Below, in pieces: positions 33,753-45,110 of a DNA stretch of 64,000 nt. Made by a program: the position numbers and the translations under genes. Positions within the stretch are counted from its first letter, which is position 1. Each line of letters begins with the position of its first letter. Below the pieces are notes generated by a model. It was not told the DNA's origin and ran no database searches. It saw nothing but the letters and a program-made list of their open reading frames with translations. The DNA comes from Mimachlamys varia (lineage: Eukaryota > Mollusca > Bivalvia > Pectinida > Pectinidae): the NCBI GenBank assembly GCA_947623455.1, contig OX392536.1, positions 36,709,465 to 36,773,464 of the forward strand, in the 5' to 3' direction.

Positions 33753-35543
33753 TACCAATCCCTTTACTGGTGACCTCTGCTACTGTTATTGAACGTTCAT
33801 TTTTTATATGATGTTATTTTTATAATGTTCTGCACAATTTTTTTTATTATCATCCATTACTCTTCACCTATATGTTACCATGTCTTTTTAAATGATGGCA
33901 TTATATTGATATTTGATCTTATATGAAAAGGGCATAAAACATATTCGCTTAAAATGTTGTATTTAATACCTTAAGAAAGATAACGAGAAATTTGTTAAAT
34001 GTTGCTGTGTGTGTGGTAAAAGGAGAAAGGGCAGAATGAGTTCATAATAGCTGAGGATATATTCTGTATCGTAATTTGAAAATATGTTTTTACATTTTTA
34101 TATTATGTGTTTATTTGCAATTGACTATATGTACATGATTTTAAATTCACAGATAAGGCATTTGTTTTCCATGAGGTTGAGCGCATTGTTACTATCGTTA
34201 CTATAACTGATTATGAGACTGTATGCTTGTTTTATTTTTTGTTTTTATTATGCATACCAAGTATGTAAACTGAACAGACCACAGTGTTACCTGTAAGTTG
34301 TTATGAACTACTTTGTTCATATATCACGTTTGATTATATTAATCAGTGTTGACACAACACCATTTTGAATTTAACAAAAAAAAAAAAAGTTTCATATGTC
34401 TTTTCCAATATAACCATTTATTGTTTTCATATGTCAAAAGTTTATTTGTATTTTTTTTATCTTTCTTTGTCTTTTATATGTTTTTTATTGTGAAATAATG
34501 AAATGCTCAATACAGTTGTACAATATTGACCAACACTATAATTAATATGTGTTTTAATGTTAAGTGGTGAACATGTAAAAATAAAATAATGCTGCACATG
34601 AATATCCTTTGTCAGCTCTTCACTTCGATAAGAAATTAAGATGTCAAAAATCTAACCAACATGGTTATGAATATACTTAAGCGACTGACTCTTAAAATAA
34701 CACAAAGCGTAAGTAATATCAAAATAACTACACATAAAATAACACTTTAGTTACATAGCACCATTTCATGTTACAATTCAATAGCACCTCTTATAACAAA
34801 TGATAATGACCCTCCGTCGAGAGGTAAATTCAGAATTATATTCCTGGACAGGATTAGTTTTCTGGGGACCTGCAATAGTTACAGGGTGTTCAATGTGGTT
34901 ACTTACCGGCGACGTCAATTTCCATGATATATCCTATTGATTACATGTAATGTGACCAAATTTCTTTAAAGATAACTATAACATTATTTCATCATCCCAG
35001 TCAATAACACCGCATATAATGGACATTAATTCAATATGTATTAGCACATGCATGAAAAATCCAGAAGCATCAACGACTTCATAAAACCATTAACCGAACT
35101 AAAAAATAGATTAAACTATGGACAACATAATTATGAACAAAGGAAATATTAACATGGAGCACATGTAAAATTGCAAGATAAAATAAGATCATGTGTTTCA
35201 GGAGAGTAAGCGAACGCCTGTCATGTAAATCCTAACCACATCCAAATAAATCTTGTTTCATTTTTACAAATACCTGTTTCAATTAATGATCTCAAATCAT
35301 GTTTTCATTCGCATTCAAAGTTGTAAATTAATTGAATGTTTGCATACATATCTATTTTCATAATATTTACGATAATTGATACATTGGCAATAATGGGCTG
35401 TTATGCGTTAACAAAAGCTAGTGCAGCATTTTAAAAACCATGTTATCAATAAAAGCCTGTAACTTTCAATCTTCCCCTCTGTATATATTTTCAAGCATCT
35501 TTATAACGTTATTGCTAAATAATATTTGGGGAAATTCACTCCT

Positions 35544-35635
35544 GACTAATTCACACTTGGACTATTCAAAGTCTCTTGACTAATTCACACTTGGACTATT
35601 CAATGTCTCTTGACTAATTCACACTTGGACTATTT
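35544..35635. repeat. 34-bp tandem repeat, three copies
   Basis: GACTAATTCACACTTGGACT followed by ATTCAAAGTCTCTT, at 35544, 35578 and 35612. Nearly identical copies. Confidence 0.9.
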
Positions 35636-37426
35636 CTCTTGCACTAAAGCACTACAATACGGAACAGAGCTACTTGACCTTAACCGGAAACGATTATTTT
35701 AAAATACTTGAACAGAAATATATAATGCGAGATTTCCTCACTCAGCGTGACACAAACCAGTCATTTGCAGACTGACAATCGTTTTGAACTACACATCTTG
35801 TAAGTAAAGGAAATGAGCTAAGAATCAAACAATTTGCAAGCATGTCCGGCTCCGAAAATTTGTAGAAAGTATTGAGTTGGGACAGTTTGTCTCTTTTAAC
35901 AGTGTCCTTGATAATCAAAAGTGATTATTCTTAATAATGAAGATTTCTGATTAAACCTTTTGAATTTCTCCCGGACATTTATCAAAACTTAAAATACCCA
36001 GCATAGATTGATGAAGTCCCTTAAAGTCCGTTTGGGATGTTTAAAGATACGATATTATCTAATGTAAGGAGAAAAAATTAAAGTCAGAGGATATCAAAGC
36101 GGCAACAACACCACAATCTGAAATCGACATCGATTAAACTAGAGACAAATATGATTAAAGAAAAGTCTAACACACAGAGATCCCGGGAAATTTATCAGAG
36201 AATATGACCATTTGATCAGGAAGAGTACCATACTTCAACAACGAAACACACAATGTAAATCTAGGCATGCTACATGTAATGAACATATCAAAAACACGTC
36301 CACTGTTACATCGTAAAAGGATAGTATACAGACTAGTTCTCAATATTTCTCAAACATTTTCATATCTGTTTGTATTATCAAACTGTTCCCAAAGCAAAAC
36401 CCATAACAGAAAAGGGGTTTTTATACACCTAACGAAATATCAGTACATATTGGTTAGGTGACAGGAATGAGTTAGAAACAATGATATATTACTACACCCT
36501 GTGCATGTACCAGGTAAGACAATAGTAACACTATACCCCAGACACTGATAATATACAACCTGTGCTTCACTACAGTTCTAGTGACATGAATACATTTTTA
36601 AGCTCGCATTTTGGAGTTGTTTATTTTTCAACATTATCGAAACGAACTACTACAATATCTATCGACCGTTCTTGTTGGTTCTGGTGTAAGCTCGTGGGAA
36701 ACTTATGTGGGAGGAAATCGGATTATCTGGATACAACCCACGTGGTCCTGTAGGTGGCCTCAGACTTTTTCATATTGCTGGGTTTTCCTGGTTATCTCTG
36801 TCTTGTTCAGATATTTAGATTAAAGTAGGAGGAACTGATACATAAAGCATGGTAATTATTCCAATGATTCTAGAAAATTGTATTCAGTTTTATTTGTCTG
36901 AAAGATATAACAAAAATACCACTGCAGTAAATTTATTTACACACACCTGGTATCTGCGTTAGAATACAATTGATAATAGCCAAGAATGCATCCTCAATAT
37001 CCAGGGGTTACGGTCACCTACGCTCTCTACACCCCAGGATTATGTCATGGCAAAACAGTAATTGTAAATCATGTGTCAAAACTATTCTAATAATTAATTA
37101 AGATTTCTTGACACATGCTTTGTACGTACACTTCCCAGCAACAACCAACCGGCACTTACATTGACATGTTTGGTTACCCAATCGCTATGTTACAGTATAT
37201 ATGTCAAGCTTAAAAAGGTATGTAATGTAACATATGTTAATGGCTTAATAATTTAATCTTTTTTGAAACAAGCTTTTTCATTGGTTTAAAAAATTATTTT
37301 ATCAGCCAGATGACGTTGCCGTTTATAGCGTTATTTTTTTTTGGCTCATGCAGCAGCGTAGTAATATGTAAGAGAAATGAGTCCATCAATAAAGTGAATT
37401 TTCGGTGGGTATTGATTAAATTATGC

Positions 37427-37594
37427 GGATTAAAGATGAATTGACTTGAATCTATTTTTTATGTTATGGGGTTATAACACACACAAAAAACGGAGTGTAC
37501 ACTCATCTTAAACCGCTTTGTGGTTTATTTAGAGTAGACTTCGTTTTTTTGTGTTATACCTCCATAACATGAAAAACTAGAATCAATTTAATCC
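37427..37594. mobile_element. Foldback element
   Basis: Arms of about 65 bp: left TTTTTTATGTTATGGGGTTA and TAACACACACAAAAAACG; right CGTTTTTTTGTGTTATACCT and CCATAACATGAAAAACTAG. The outer edges GGATTAAA and TTTAATCC also pair. The loop is about 40 bp. No coding sequence. Confidence 0.75.
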
Positions 37595-38499
37595 TTAAGT
37601 CTGATAGTGTATCAGCTGCTGCAAACAGGTATCGAGTAAAGGGAGGCAACTCTTTTGATGTTTCTTACTATCAACCATGTCATTCCACTATTAGTCTTTT
37701 CCAACTTTTATTATTATACTCAGTATGAAGTAAATGTTATTTATTTTTCTAATATGATCTATGTTTCCACATCGCCTTATCATCGGCGTGACTTAATTTT
37801 AATCACTTTAAGTTTATTTTGATGTAATCCAAATTATATATTTTTATGGAACAAGATGACCGTCGGTAGGCAGCTTTGATAATCAAACTTAAATGATGAC
37901 TCTAATGATAGACATGCCACATTCTTTTACACTTTCCAGCTAATACGTCCTTAAATTACCATGGCTGCTTTATGTAATTTAAACAATTTGTTTTGTTTTA
38001 GGTATTATGCACAAGTGATTTTAACTTAGAAAATCCTTCTCACAAAAATTCATTATACATGTACAATGTATATACAGATGTATGCTTATTTAATACTATA
38101 CACTTTCATCAAATTAGGTTTCCTACATGTATACATTTAAGAAGAGGAGAGATAAAGAATAGAAAATGGATTAAGTGAAGCCAGGGAAGTAACGAATAAA
38201 ATGAGGCAGAGACATGAACTAATGTATATATTAAACAGTAATTTAAAAGTGATAACGACTTTTAATAGAAGTATACACATATTATAACATATTTCTGTTT
38301 TGCTCAACTGTTAACAGGACAAAAAAGCAATTCTACCACCAAAACTAAAATTCACTTTTTAGAAGCAGTCCTTGAAAATAATCATGTTCGTTTACTTACT
38401 GGATGACGCTTATCAATTAGTGATTAGTCGTTCTGTGAGTGAAATGTATGATAAGACTCTTTCATGACCTCGGGATATTCAAATTTGGCAAAACCCTCT

Positions 38500-38597
38500 G
38501 CAAAGCCCCAGGGTTTGATTCCCCGACCGAACGTGTAAAGAGTGATTAATATAAGTTGGATAACTTTGTTTCATAATTGGTGTAAAATAAATAAAGT
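38500..38597 (+). mobile_element. Truncated SINE
   Basis: GGGTTTGATTCCCCGACCGA (B-box part) passes directly into AGTGATTAATATAAGTTGGA and the AATAAATAAAG tail. Compared with the SINE at 12323 the central core is deleted. Confidence 0.7.
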
Positions 38598-38689
38598 TGA
38601 TATTTTCCCATGCATTTACTCCAGCTGATATTTATAACAAAACATGATGTTAATAACATGGACGTCTTGTTCTTTATCCTGCAACCACC

Positions 38690-38770
38690 ACATATATCGG
38701 CCGATAATTACTGCCAGATAAAGCAGTGCTTTATCCGCCACTAAAATGCTTTATCTGACAATACGTTGCA
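38690..38770. repeat. GATAAAGCA inverted repeat
   Basis: TGCCAGATAAAGCA and TGCTTTATCTGACA form arms around a loop that contains another GCTTTATCC. Small foldback structure; class unknown. Confidence 0.5.
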
Positions 38771-39075
38771 CGTGAACTTTCCCGGTTCTGACTGGACTGC
38801 GAAATGTAAAAGCATGTCTTCCTTGACCTTTGAAGTTATGATGGTATTAAACGGAATGCATTAGTGTGATATTTTCATACTAATATGCGTTAAGTTATTC
38901 TCTGTAGACTTAAAAAGAATAGAACTATATCGTTTTTGCGCCTTGACTAAAGTAGTAAATAGACCTGAATAGATAGTTTCCTATGCAACATAGCTGGCGC
39001 ATGGTTTCAGTGAAATAAAGGTTAACAAATGACGTTTTTGCTTTACTTTGTGAAAATGATTGCAGGATAAACAGA

Positions 39076-39264
39076 ATATCTTACAATACAAGGTTTGTTT
39101 TTGGCTCGGGACGAAAAGACGGAGAAGGCGCGCCTTTGTAAGACTGTAAGACTGTAAGACAAGGTTTGATTTTGACTCAGGACGAAAAGACGAAAATGGC
39201 TCGCCAGATGCTCGCCATCTCGTTTTTTATAACCTCGCCAAAATAAACTTTATATTGTAAGATA
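39076..39264. mobile_element. Foldback/MITE element
   Basis: Left arm ATATCTTACAATACAAGGTT then TGTTTTTGGCTCGG; the right arm on the minus strand reads GTATCTTACAATATAAAGTT then TATTTTGGCGAGG. The inside has a short duplication (TGTAAGACTGTAAGACTG) and two copies of GGACGAAAAGACG. Confidence 0.7.
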
Positions 39265-40009
39265 CTAACGATGTATTCTCTATTTATCAGCGAAACCATA
39301 ATAAGGACGTTTGGCTTGGTTTTAAAATAAAAGAGTGGAAGCTCGATTTGTACGTGGCAGCGGATACAAAGTCATTCAAGCTGAAGCTGTGTCAGATATT
39401 AAATCATAATTTACATAAAAGAATAATTAGGTAATAACGTTTTACGAGGTGTTATATATAACTGAGGGTTGAGAGCGCACTTGTTTAATGTAGATTACAC
39501 AAACGGACAGGCCTCATTATCATTAACCGGTACATTCTCGTGTTTCATATTACATAGTTATATTTACTGCCTTCATTAATCATCAGCTCACTTGCGTAAA
39601 GTATCGTTAACTTAAAAACAGGCTTACTCAAATTAAATCTTGTTTGTCTTTGTCTTCCAGTTGTAACTATTTTGAAGTCTTGTTGAGTTCTTAAGATGCA
39701 ACAGAATCATAAAGCCTTTTCACTTATCCGAGCAGCATCAATCTGCTATCAGTGCTTGTAAAACGTTATGGTTTACACTATAACTGTGTCGTTTTCCTTT
39801 AATAACAGAAGGTGTGTTTTAGGCATAGTACCTTTACGTTTTATGAAATATTCAAGTCCAGTCCAATATATTCTATTTTATCTCACGACTTGAAAAACAA
39901 TAGAGTCTATCGAAGCGTTAACAAAACCATAATTCAAAATCGAAAAACTAGGAACACAATATGTACAAAGAAAAGTTTTACATGGATACCTTTGTAAAAG
40001 TACAAGTAA

Positions 40010-40960
40010 AGAGAATAAGACCAGGTGTTCCGGAAGAGTAAGCGTCTTCTGCTTCATCGACGACACCCGCCATGTGAATCTCGATCGCATCCAGCTAAAT
40101 ATTTCGTCCTTAAATGCGCAAAGAGGCATCATTCTCAATTACAAGTAGGCATACTAATGAGCATATTCAAAAACGTTAAACTTCATACCATACAGGAAAA
40201 GGGGAAAGGTATAAACATGAAAAGTGTATGGAATATTTCCTAGGTAACATAAAATCACATTTTATTGAATATGTCTAAATATGCATTAAAGAGCCGATTA
40301 ACGACAAATGTCATGTGCCCGATGACATATCATTGACCTTGGCGCTGTTTACAAATATTGGATTATTATTGAAACTGGTACACATTGCGATGAAAACCGT
40401 TTTTAGATAAATCTTAGTTGTTAGTTTTTGAGGGTCAAGTAAACTAAAAGCACGGAAACGAAATTGTTATCTTTACAGTATTGTATTAACCAACATTTAT
40501 TCAAAGATAATACCTCGCTCGTACGGTAGCCGCCTTGAAAATCTAGATCGCATCCAAGTAAATATTACGTCCTTAAGTGCACAATAAGGCACCATTCTCA
40601 ATCACAAGTATGCATACTAATGAGGATAATCAAAAACGTTAATCTTCATACCATACAAGGATTTAGAATATTCCTTAATGAGAAAGGGACAAAATGTGAT
40701 ACATGGACAGATTCACACGGAATTCACTGAAAAAGTTCAAGCGAATAAGATCAGATGTTCCTAAAGCATTAGCGTCTTCCACTTTATTTACGATACACGC
40801 TATGTTGACATATATGTCAAATCCAAGTAAATGTCACGTCCTGAAATAGAGAACTGAGGCATCATTCTCAATCACATGTAGGCATACCAATGAGCATAAA
40901 CAATAACGTTCACCTTCATATCATACAAGAACTCAGAATATATCTCAATGAGACAAAGAT
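40010..40960 (-). mobile_element. Three minus-strand family A fragments
   Basis: Fragments at about 40010-40240, 40505-40690 and 40740-40960 share AGACCAGGTGTTCCGGAAGA, AAGCGTCTTCTGCTTCATCG and ATTCTCAATCACAAGTAGGC-type strings with the copy at 26585-27262. Non-coding. Confidence 0.65.
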
Positions 40961-41034
40961 GGCAACCATATAACTTGTTCATATTGATGCAATTCATGAT
41001 TTCATTTGATATTATTATATAGAGAATAATACAT

Positions 41035-41102
41035 ACCATTTTCCATATCGGACCCAATATTTGGGTCGAGGGGCCAATATTGGATCCGATATGGAAAATG
41101 GT
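41035..41102. repeat. Near-perfect palindrome
   Basis: ACCATTTTCCATATCGGACC and CCAATATTTGG face CCAATATTGGATCCGATATGGAAAATGGT across GTCGAGGGG. The arms are about 30 bp with few mismatches, so a cruciform or hairpin is possible. Confidence 0.8.
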
Positions 41103-41894
41103 ACATGTATGTTTTATTCAATTTATTGTACACTTAGTAATAAATCACAGAAAAATATACAATTTTAAGAGAATAAATAATTCCAATGTTTTAATGTATT
41201 GGATTAACTTCATTTTCTCATTAATTGCAGCAAAATTGAAAAAAACGCTTATTTATTTTAAATTATGTAAGTGTTTCAAGTCTATATAAGTTTTACTTTA
41301 AATGTAATGTACATTTTTGTCATATTAACAATAACTTTTATCACTAACGTCCTTCACGAAATGTTTTTTCTATCATGTGATTGTCACCGATCATCCAGGA
41401 GAATAGACTAAATTATCATTAAAATACACTTCTACTGTGGAGCGAGAATTTTCTATTCCCTCTGCTATCGTTCTTTCTTTATCTGTTAAGTATTATAAAT
41501 CTACCAATCTTGCTGCTAAGGAATTCAAAACTTTCTCTCCCGTATCTTGATCTGTTTCTCTTCGTGACGACATATTTTTGTTCTCGTTTTGCTTGTAACA
41601 CAGCAGCTAGGTCAAAACCCGAGAGACTCGAATTATTTGATGCGACGTAAAATTTAGAGGTGTTCCGCGAAGAGGGCCAATACGGGTTTTGGGGTGCATT
41701 ACTGAATCAATAATGCATGGGTGACGATTATGGGTTGTTAGTTTTGGCGCCATAATGCATATGCAAAAAAATTGTATTTATTACTAAGTATACAATAAAG
41801 ATATATAAAAGCAGCTTGGTCCAAACGTATCTTTATAATAAACTGATATAAGTATATATGCTATCTTAACTTCTTTGCTGTTCTTTTTTCAAAC

Positions 41895-41950
41895 TGCACC
41901 ATACAGCAGTTTCGTCATTCTAGGATTCGTAAGTGATGTTAAGCTAGGCG
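41895..41950 (-). mobile_element. Degenerate family B junction
   Basis: The minus strand reads CATCACTTACGAATCCTAGA, ATGACGAAACTGCTGTATGG and TGCAG. It is recognisable as the hammerhead junction of family B, but the CUGANGA core is broken. Confidence 0.55.
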
Positions 41951-42133
41951 AAAAAAGTTTCCCAAAAAAGAATTCTATTTAAAGAATTATGTTTTGGAAG
42001 CAATTTTTACATCTACATTCCATGGGATTTTTCTCGTAAAATGTCAGAAAAAGTAAGACACTTTTTTTGTGACAAATGTTTTTCGTCTATTTTAGATATC
42101 CCACTACTTATCAAATATAACGACACACTAACA

Positions 42134-42194
42134 TATAAAATGCTGTCCAACATTTCGTAAAACATCCCATTATCTTGCTGCACGGACGACACAG
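42134..42194 (+). promoter_or_regulatory. TATA box and non-coding first exon of secreted-protein gene 1
   Basis: TATAAAA at 42134-42140. About 55 bp later CTGCACGGACGACACAG ends at a GTAAGT donor (42195). The promoter of the paralogue has CTGCGAGGACAATACAG ending at GTAAGC, with a TATA box at a similar distance. The next exon starts at the acceptor before 44913. The assignment rests on this paralogy. Confidence 0.6.
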
Positions 42195-43617
42195 GTAAGT
42201 TCCACCTCTGTACAGATGCACATTTCATTGATTAATCATTCACAATGACTAACAATGATCATACAAATGAGCAAAAAGTCTATCGTGTCCTGTTCTGTTT
42301 TATAAATTAGTTTCTTTTTTCCACTTTTTTGAATGCCTCAAAAATGCTCGAATGTTTCTGAAATTAATCTATAGTACAGGAAAAAGCTTTAAATTTACCG
42401 AATTGAATGTGTGAAATAATTATAATATTTATAATGCTACTATTTTGTATTTAGATTTCATAAGACAATAGTAAATAACAAATATTTCCTTTCCCGTTTC
42501 ATATGCATTGCATTTTTTTCGTGCACACTCTTTGCTTAATAGTCATTAACGTTACCTTACATTTTTATGCAAGTGACACTGTTTTCTACTAGCTATGTTA
42601 TATTCAAGTGTTATAGTCATTTTCTTTCGAAAATCTGACTGAGGGTATGATTAAATGTCTATTCCATTATTGCTGTAAGGAATCATTGAGAGAAAAAAAG
42701 ACGTATAGGTTTTTTGTTTTTATTTTTTCAAAATCTTCTTTACGTAAAAACAGTATTTTATCAAAATGAAACGCAGGGGCTCTCCGGAAATTACTGAAAT
42801 AGTAAAAAATAAAACAACTTAAAAGTACATCAGCATTTTCAGCAGAATTCATTATGCATATTTATAATGCTTTACAAATGCAATGCAGATCCATTAATTT
42901 TTCTAGTTCCTTCAAATGTACTTTGCTGGCAATAAGGATCTCGTCCAATGCATTTATCAACATGCGCAATTTAAGTACATGTATGCTATTTATATGACAT
43001 TGTGTACTTCCTCGCTTTACGCCCAAAATATATCATTGTAATGTCAAACACTTTATACATTAATTGCATCTCTTAATGAATTCTGTAATTACTTGTTATT
43101 AGCTTTTATATGTAAATATGCTTTTCGTATGCATGCATTGTCAAGAGTTTTGAAAGCGAGAAGGAACTGTATCGTTTCCAATATGTGGTACTGACAACAG
43201 GGGTAGTTGTGAAGTTCTTGGTATATTAGACTCTATAAGGGAAACTTATCAATTGTTGCTATCATTGCCATTTCGTTCTCCTAAAACCAAGAAGAAAGGA
43301 ACTTATTACGTGTTTCTTTGCGGAAAATTTTCTTGTCATATTATGTTACAAATCTTCACATGAACTGCTGATACTTGAGCATATTCCTCATCTAGACAAA
43401 GGTAACGGGAATAAACTGTGGATGCAGTTCAAATTATTCCATTTAACCAAGTATAGTATATATAAAATGAAACATCATAACGAAGATGAGAATTAAGAAG
43501 GCCACTTTATCTTGGGTTTTACCAATACTGTTCGAGTCGCAATTTATATCACGATCATAATACATTACTAATGGGTATGTAACATGCAATTGGATGGTCT
43601 GTGTGATTAGGTTTATG

Positions 43618-43671
43618 TACGATCATACACGTGCTTACGATCATACACGTGCTTACGATCATACACGTGCG
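43618..43671. repeat. 18-bp triplicate with E-box
   Basis: Three copies of TACGATCATACACGTGCT in a row; each holds the palindrome CACGTG within ACACGTGC. Located in the 5' UTR intron of secreted-protein gene 1. Confidence 0.85.
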
Positions 43672-43802
43672 TCCGTTCACTCTTCAAAGCCTTTTCGTCT
43701 AAACTCTATTTATCAGTTTCACGCGGCTTACTCTTTTGGCATTTGCTGAAAGGGAGAGGTAATCTGAGGAATGTTTTACCTCGAATTTATTTTGGAAGAT
43801 AT

Positions 43803-44400
43803 ACATTGAGATATATGCACACTGATACATTGTTGAACACCTGTACAGAGTCGGGTACATTGAGATACATGCACACTGATACATTGTTGAACACCTGTAC
43901 AGAGTCGGGTACATTGAGATACATGCACACTGATACATTGTTGAACACCTGTACAGAGTCGGGTACATTGAGATACATGCACACTGATACATTGTTGAAC
44001 ACCTGTACAGAGTCGGGTACATTGAGATACATGCACACTGATACATTGTTGAACACCTGTACAGAGTCGGGTACATTGAGATACATGCACACTGATACAT
44101 TGTTGAACACCTGTACAGAGTCGGGTACATTGAGATACATGCACACTGATACATTGTTGAACACCTGTACAGAGTCGGGTACATTGAGATACATGCACAC
44201 TGATACATTGTTGAACACCTGTACAGAGTCGGGTACATTGAGATACATGCACACTGATACATTGTTGAACACCTGTACAGAGTCGGGTACATTGAGATAC
44301 ATGCACACTGATACATTGTTGAACACCTGTACTGAGTCGGGTACATTGAGATACATGCACACTGATACATTGTTGAACACCTGTACAGAGTCGGGTACAT
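43803..44400. repeat. 54-bp minisatellite, eleven almost identical copies
   Basis: Exactly eleven units of 54 bp (ACATTGAGATACATGCACAC, TGATACATTGTTGAACACCT, GTACAGAGTCGGGT). I can see only two single-base differences in the array (ATATAT in unit 1, GTACTGAG in unit 10). Because 54 is 18 codons and the unit lacks stops in several frames, long frames of 194-237 codons exist on both strands; none has independent support as a gene. It sits in an intron. Confidence 0.95.
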
Positions 44401-44947
44401 TTAAACGTATTGTTACATAGCCATTGGTTAACGTACTAAAATAATTATAAAGAAACAAATGTTCTATCCTATGACTGCTAGCTTTCATATACTTGTTCAC
44501 TCTACTTGAACATCAAACTCATTTAATCGTTGCACACACTATTTTAAATTACAATTGTTATAAATTGTTACTTACTTTTAAAAATTCCTCTTTGATGCTC
44601 TACGTTGAATAGACAGTTTTGGATGTAAAGAAAACAAAATTTGATTGAACCATGTTTAAAAAGTAAAAATATATATCATAAATCAGCCATAATCCTCTAC
44701 AATTGACAAGACATTAGTAAATAATTACATGTACAGAAAGAATACAAGGAAACTAGACTCTTAAAATCATCTTAAGATTATATACGAAAAGTTGTATATA
44801 CATCAATGGATTTCTCCACGATTGACTGATGCGAAAAAGGAGATATGTTTCATTAATAAGTAGAAAGTTTGACTGTAATGCAGTAGTACTGTGATATGCT
44901 TTATCATTTCAGAGATAGTGAATGGTGTGTTCATTGGGCAGGTTACT

Positions 44948-45072
44948 ATGGTGATCATCAAATTGCTCTGGGTCCTGTGCGCGGTGACGGTGGTATCTGC
45001 CTACATAATTGATGGTTTTGAAAGTAAGTTGTTTGCTTTGTATTTTATTTTCCTCGCATCATGATGTTATAT

Positions 45073-45110
<38 letters not shown>

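Larger units (their letters stand above)
33753..42130. other. Gene-poor intergenic region
   Basis: After the cytokine-like gene's 3' UTR (a possible polyadenylation signal, AATAAA, near 34575) I see no gene up to 42130. Contents are listed separately: a 34-bp repeat, several foldback elements, a SINE scrap and family A pieces. Open frames here are short and lack splice support or family similarity. Confidence 0.5.

Noticed and set aside
43699..44500. Long open frames (194-237 codons) on both strands
   Set aside because: They are products of the 54-bp minisatellite, which is a whole number of codons without stops in several frames; no flanking exon or domain supports them.
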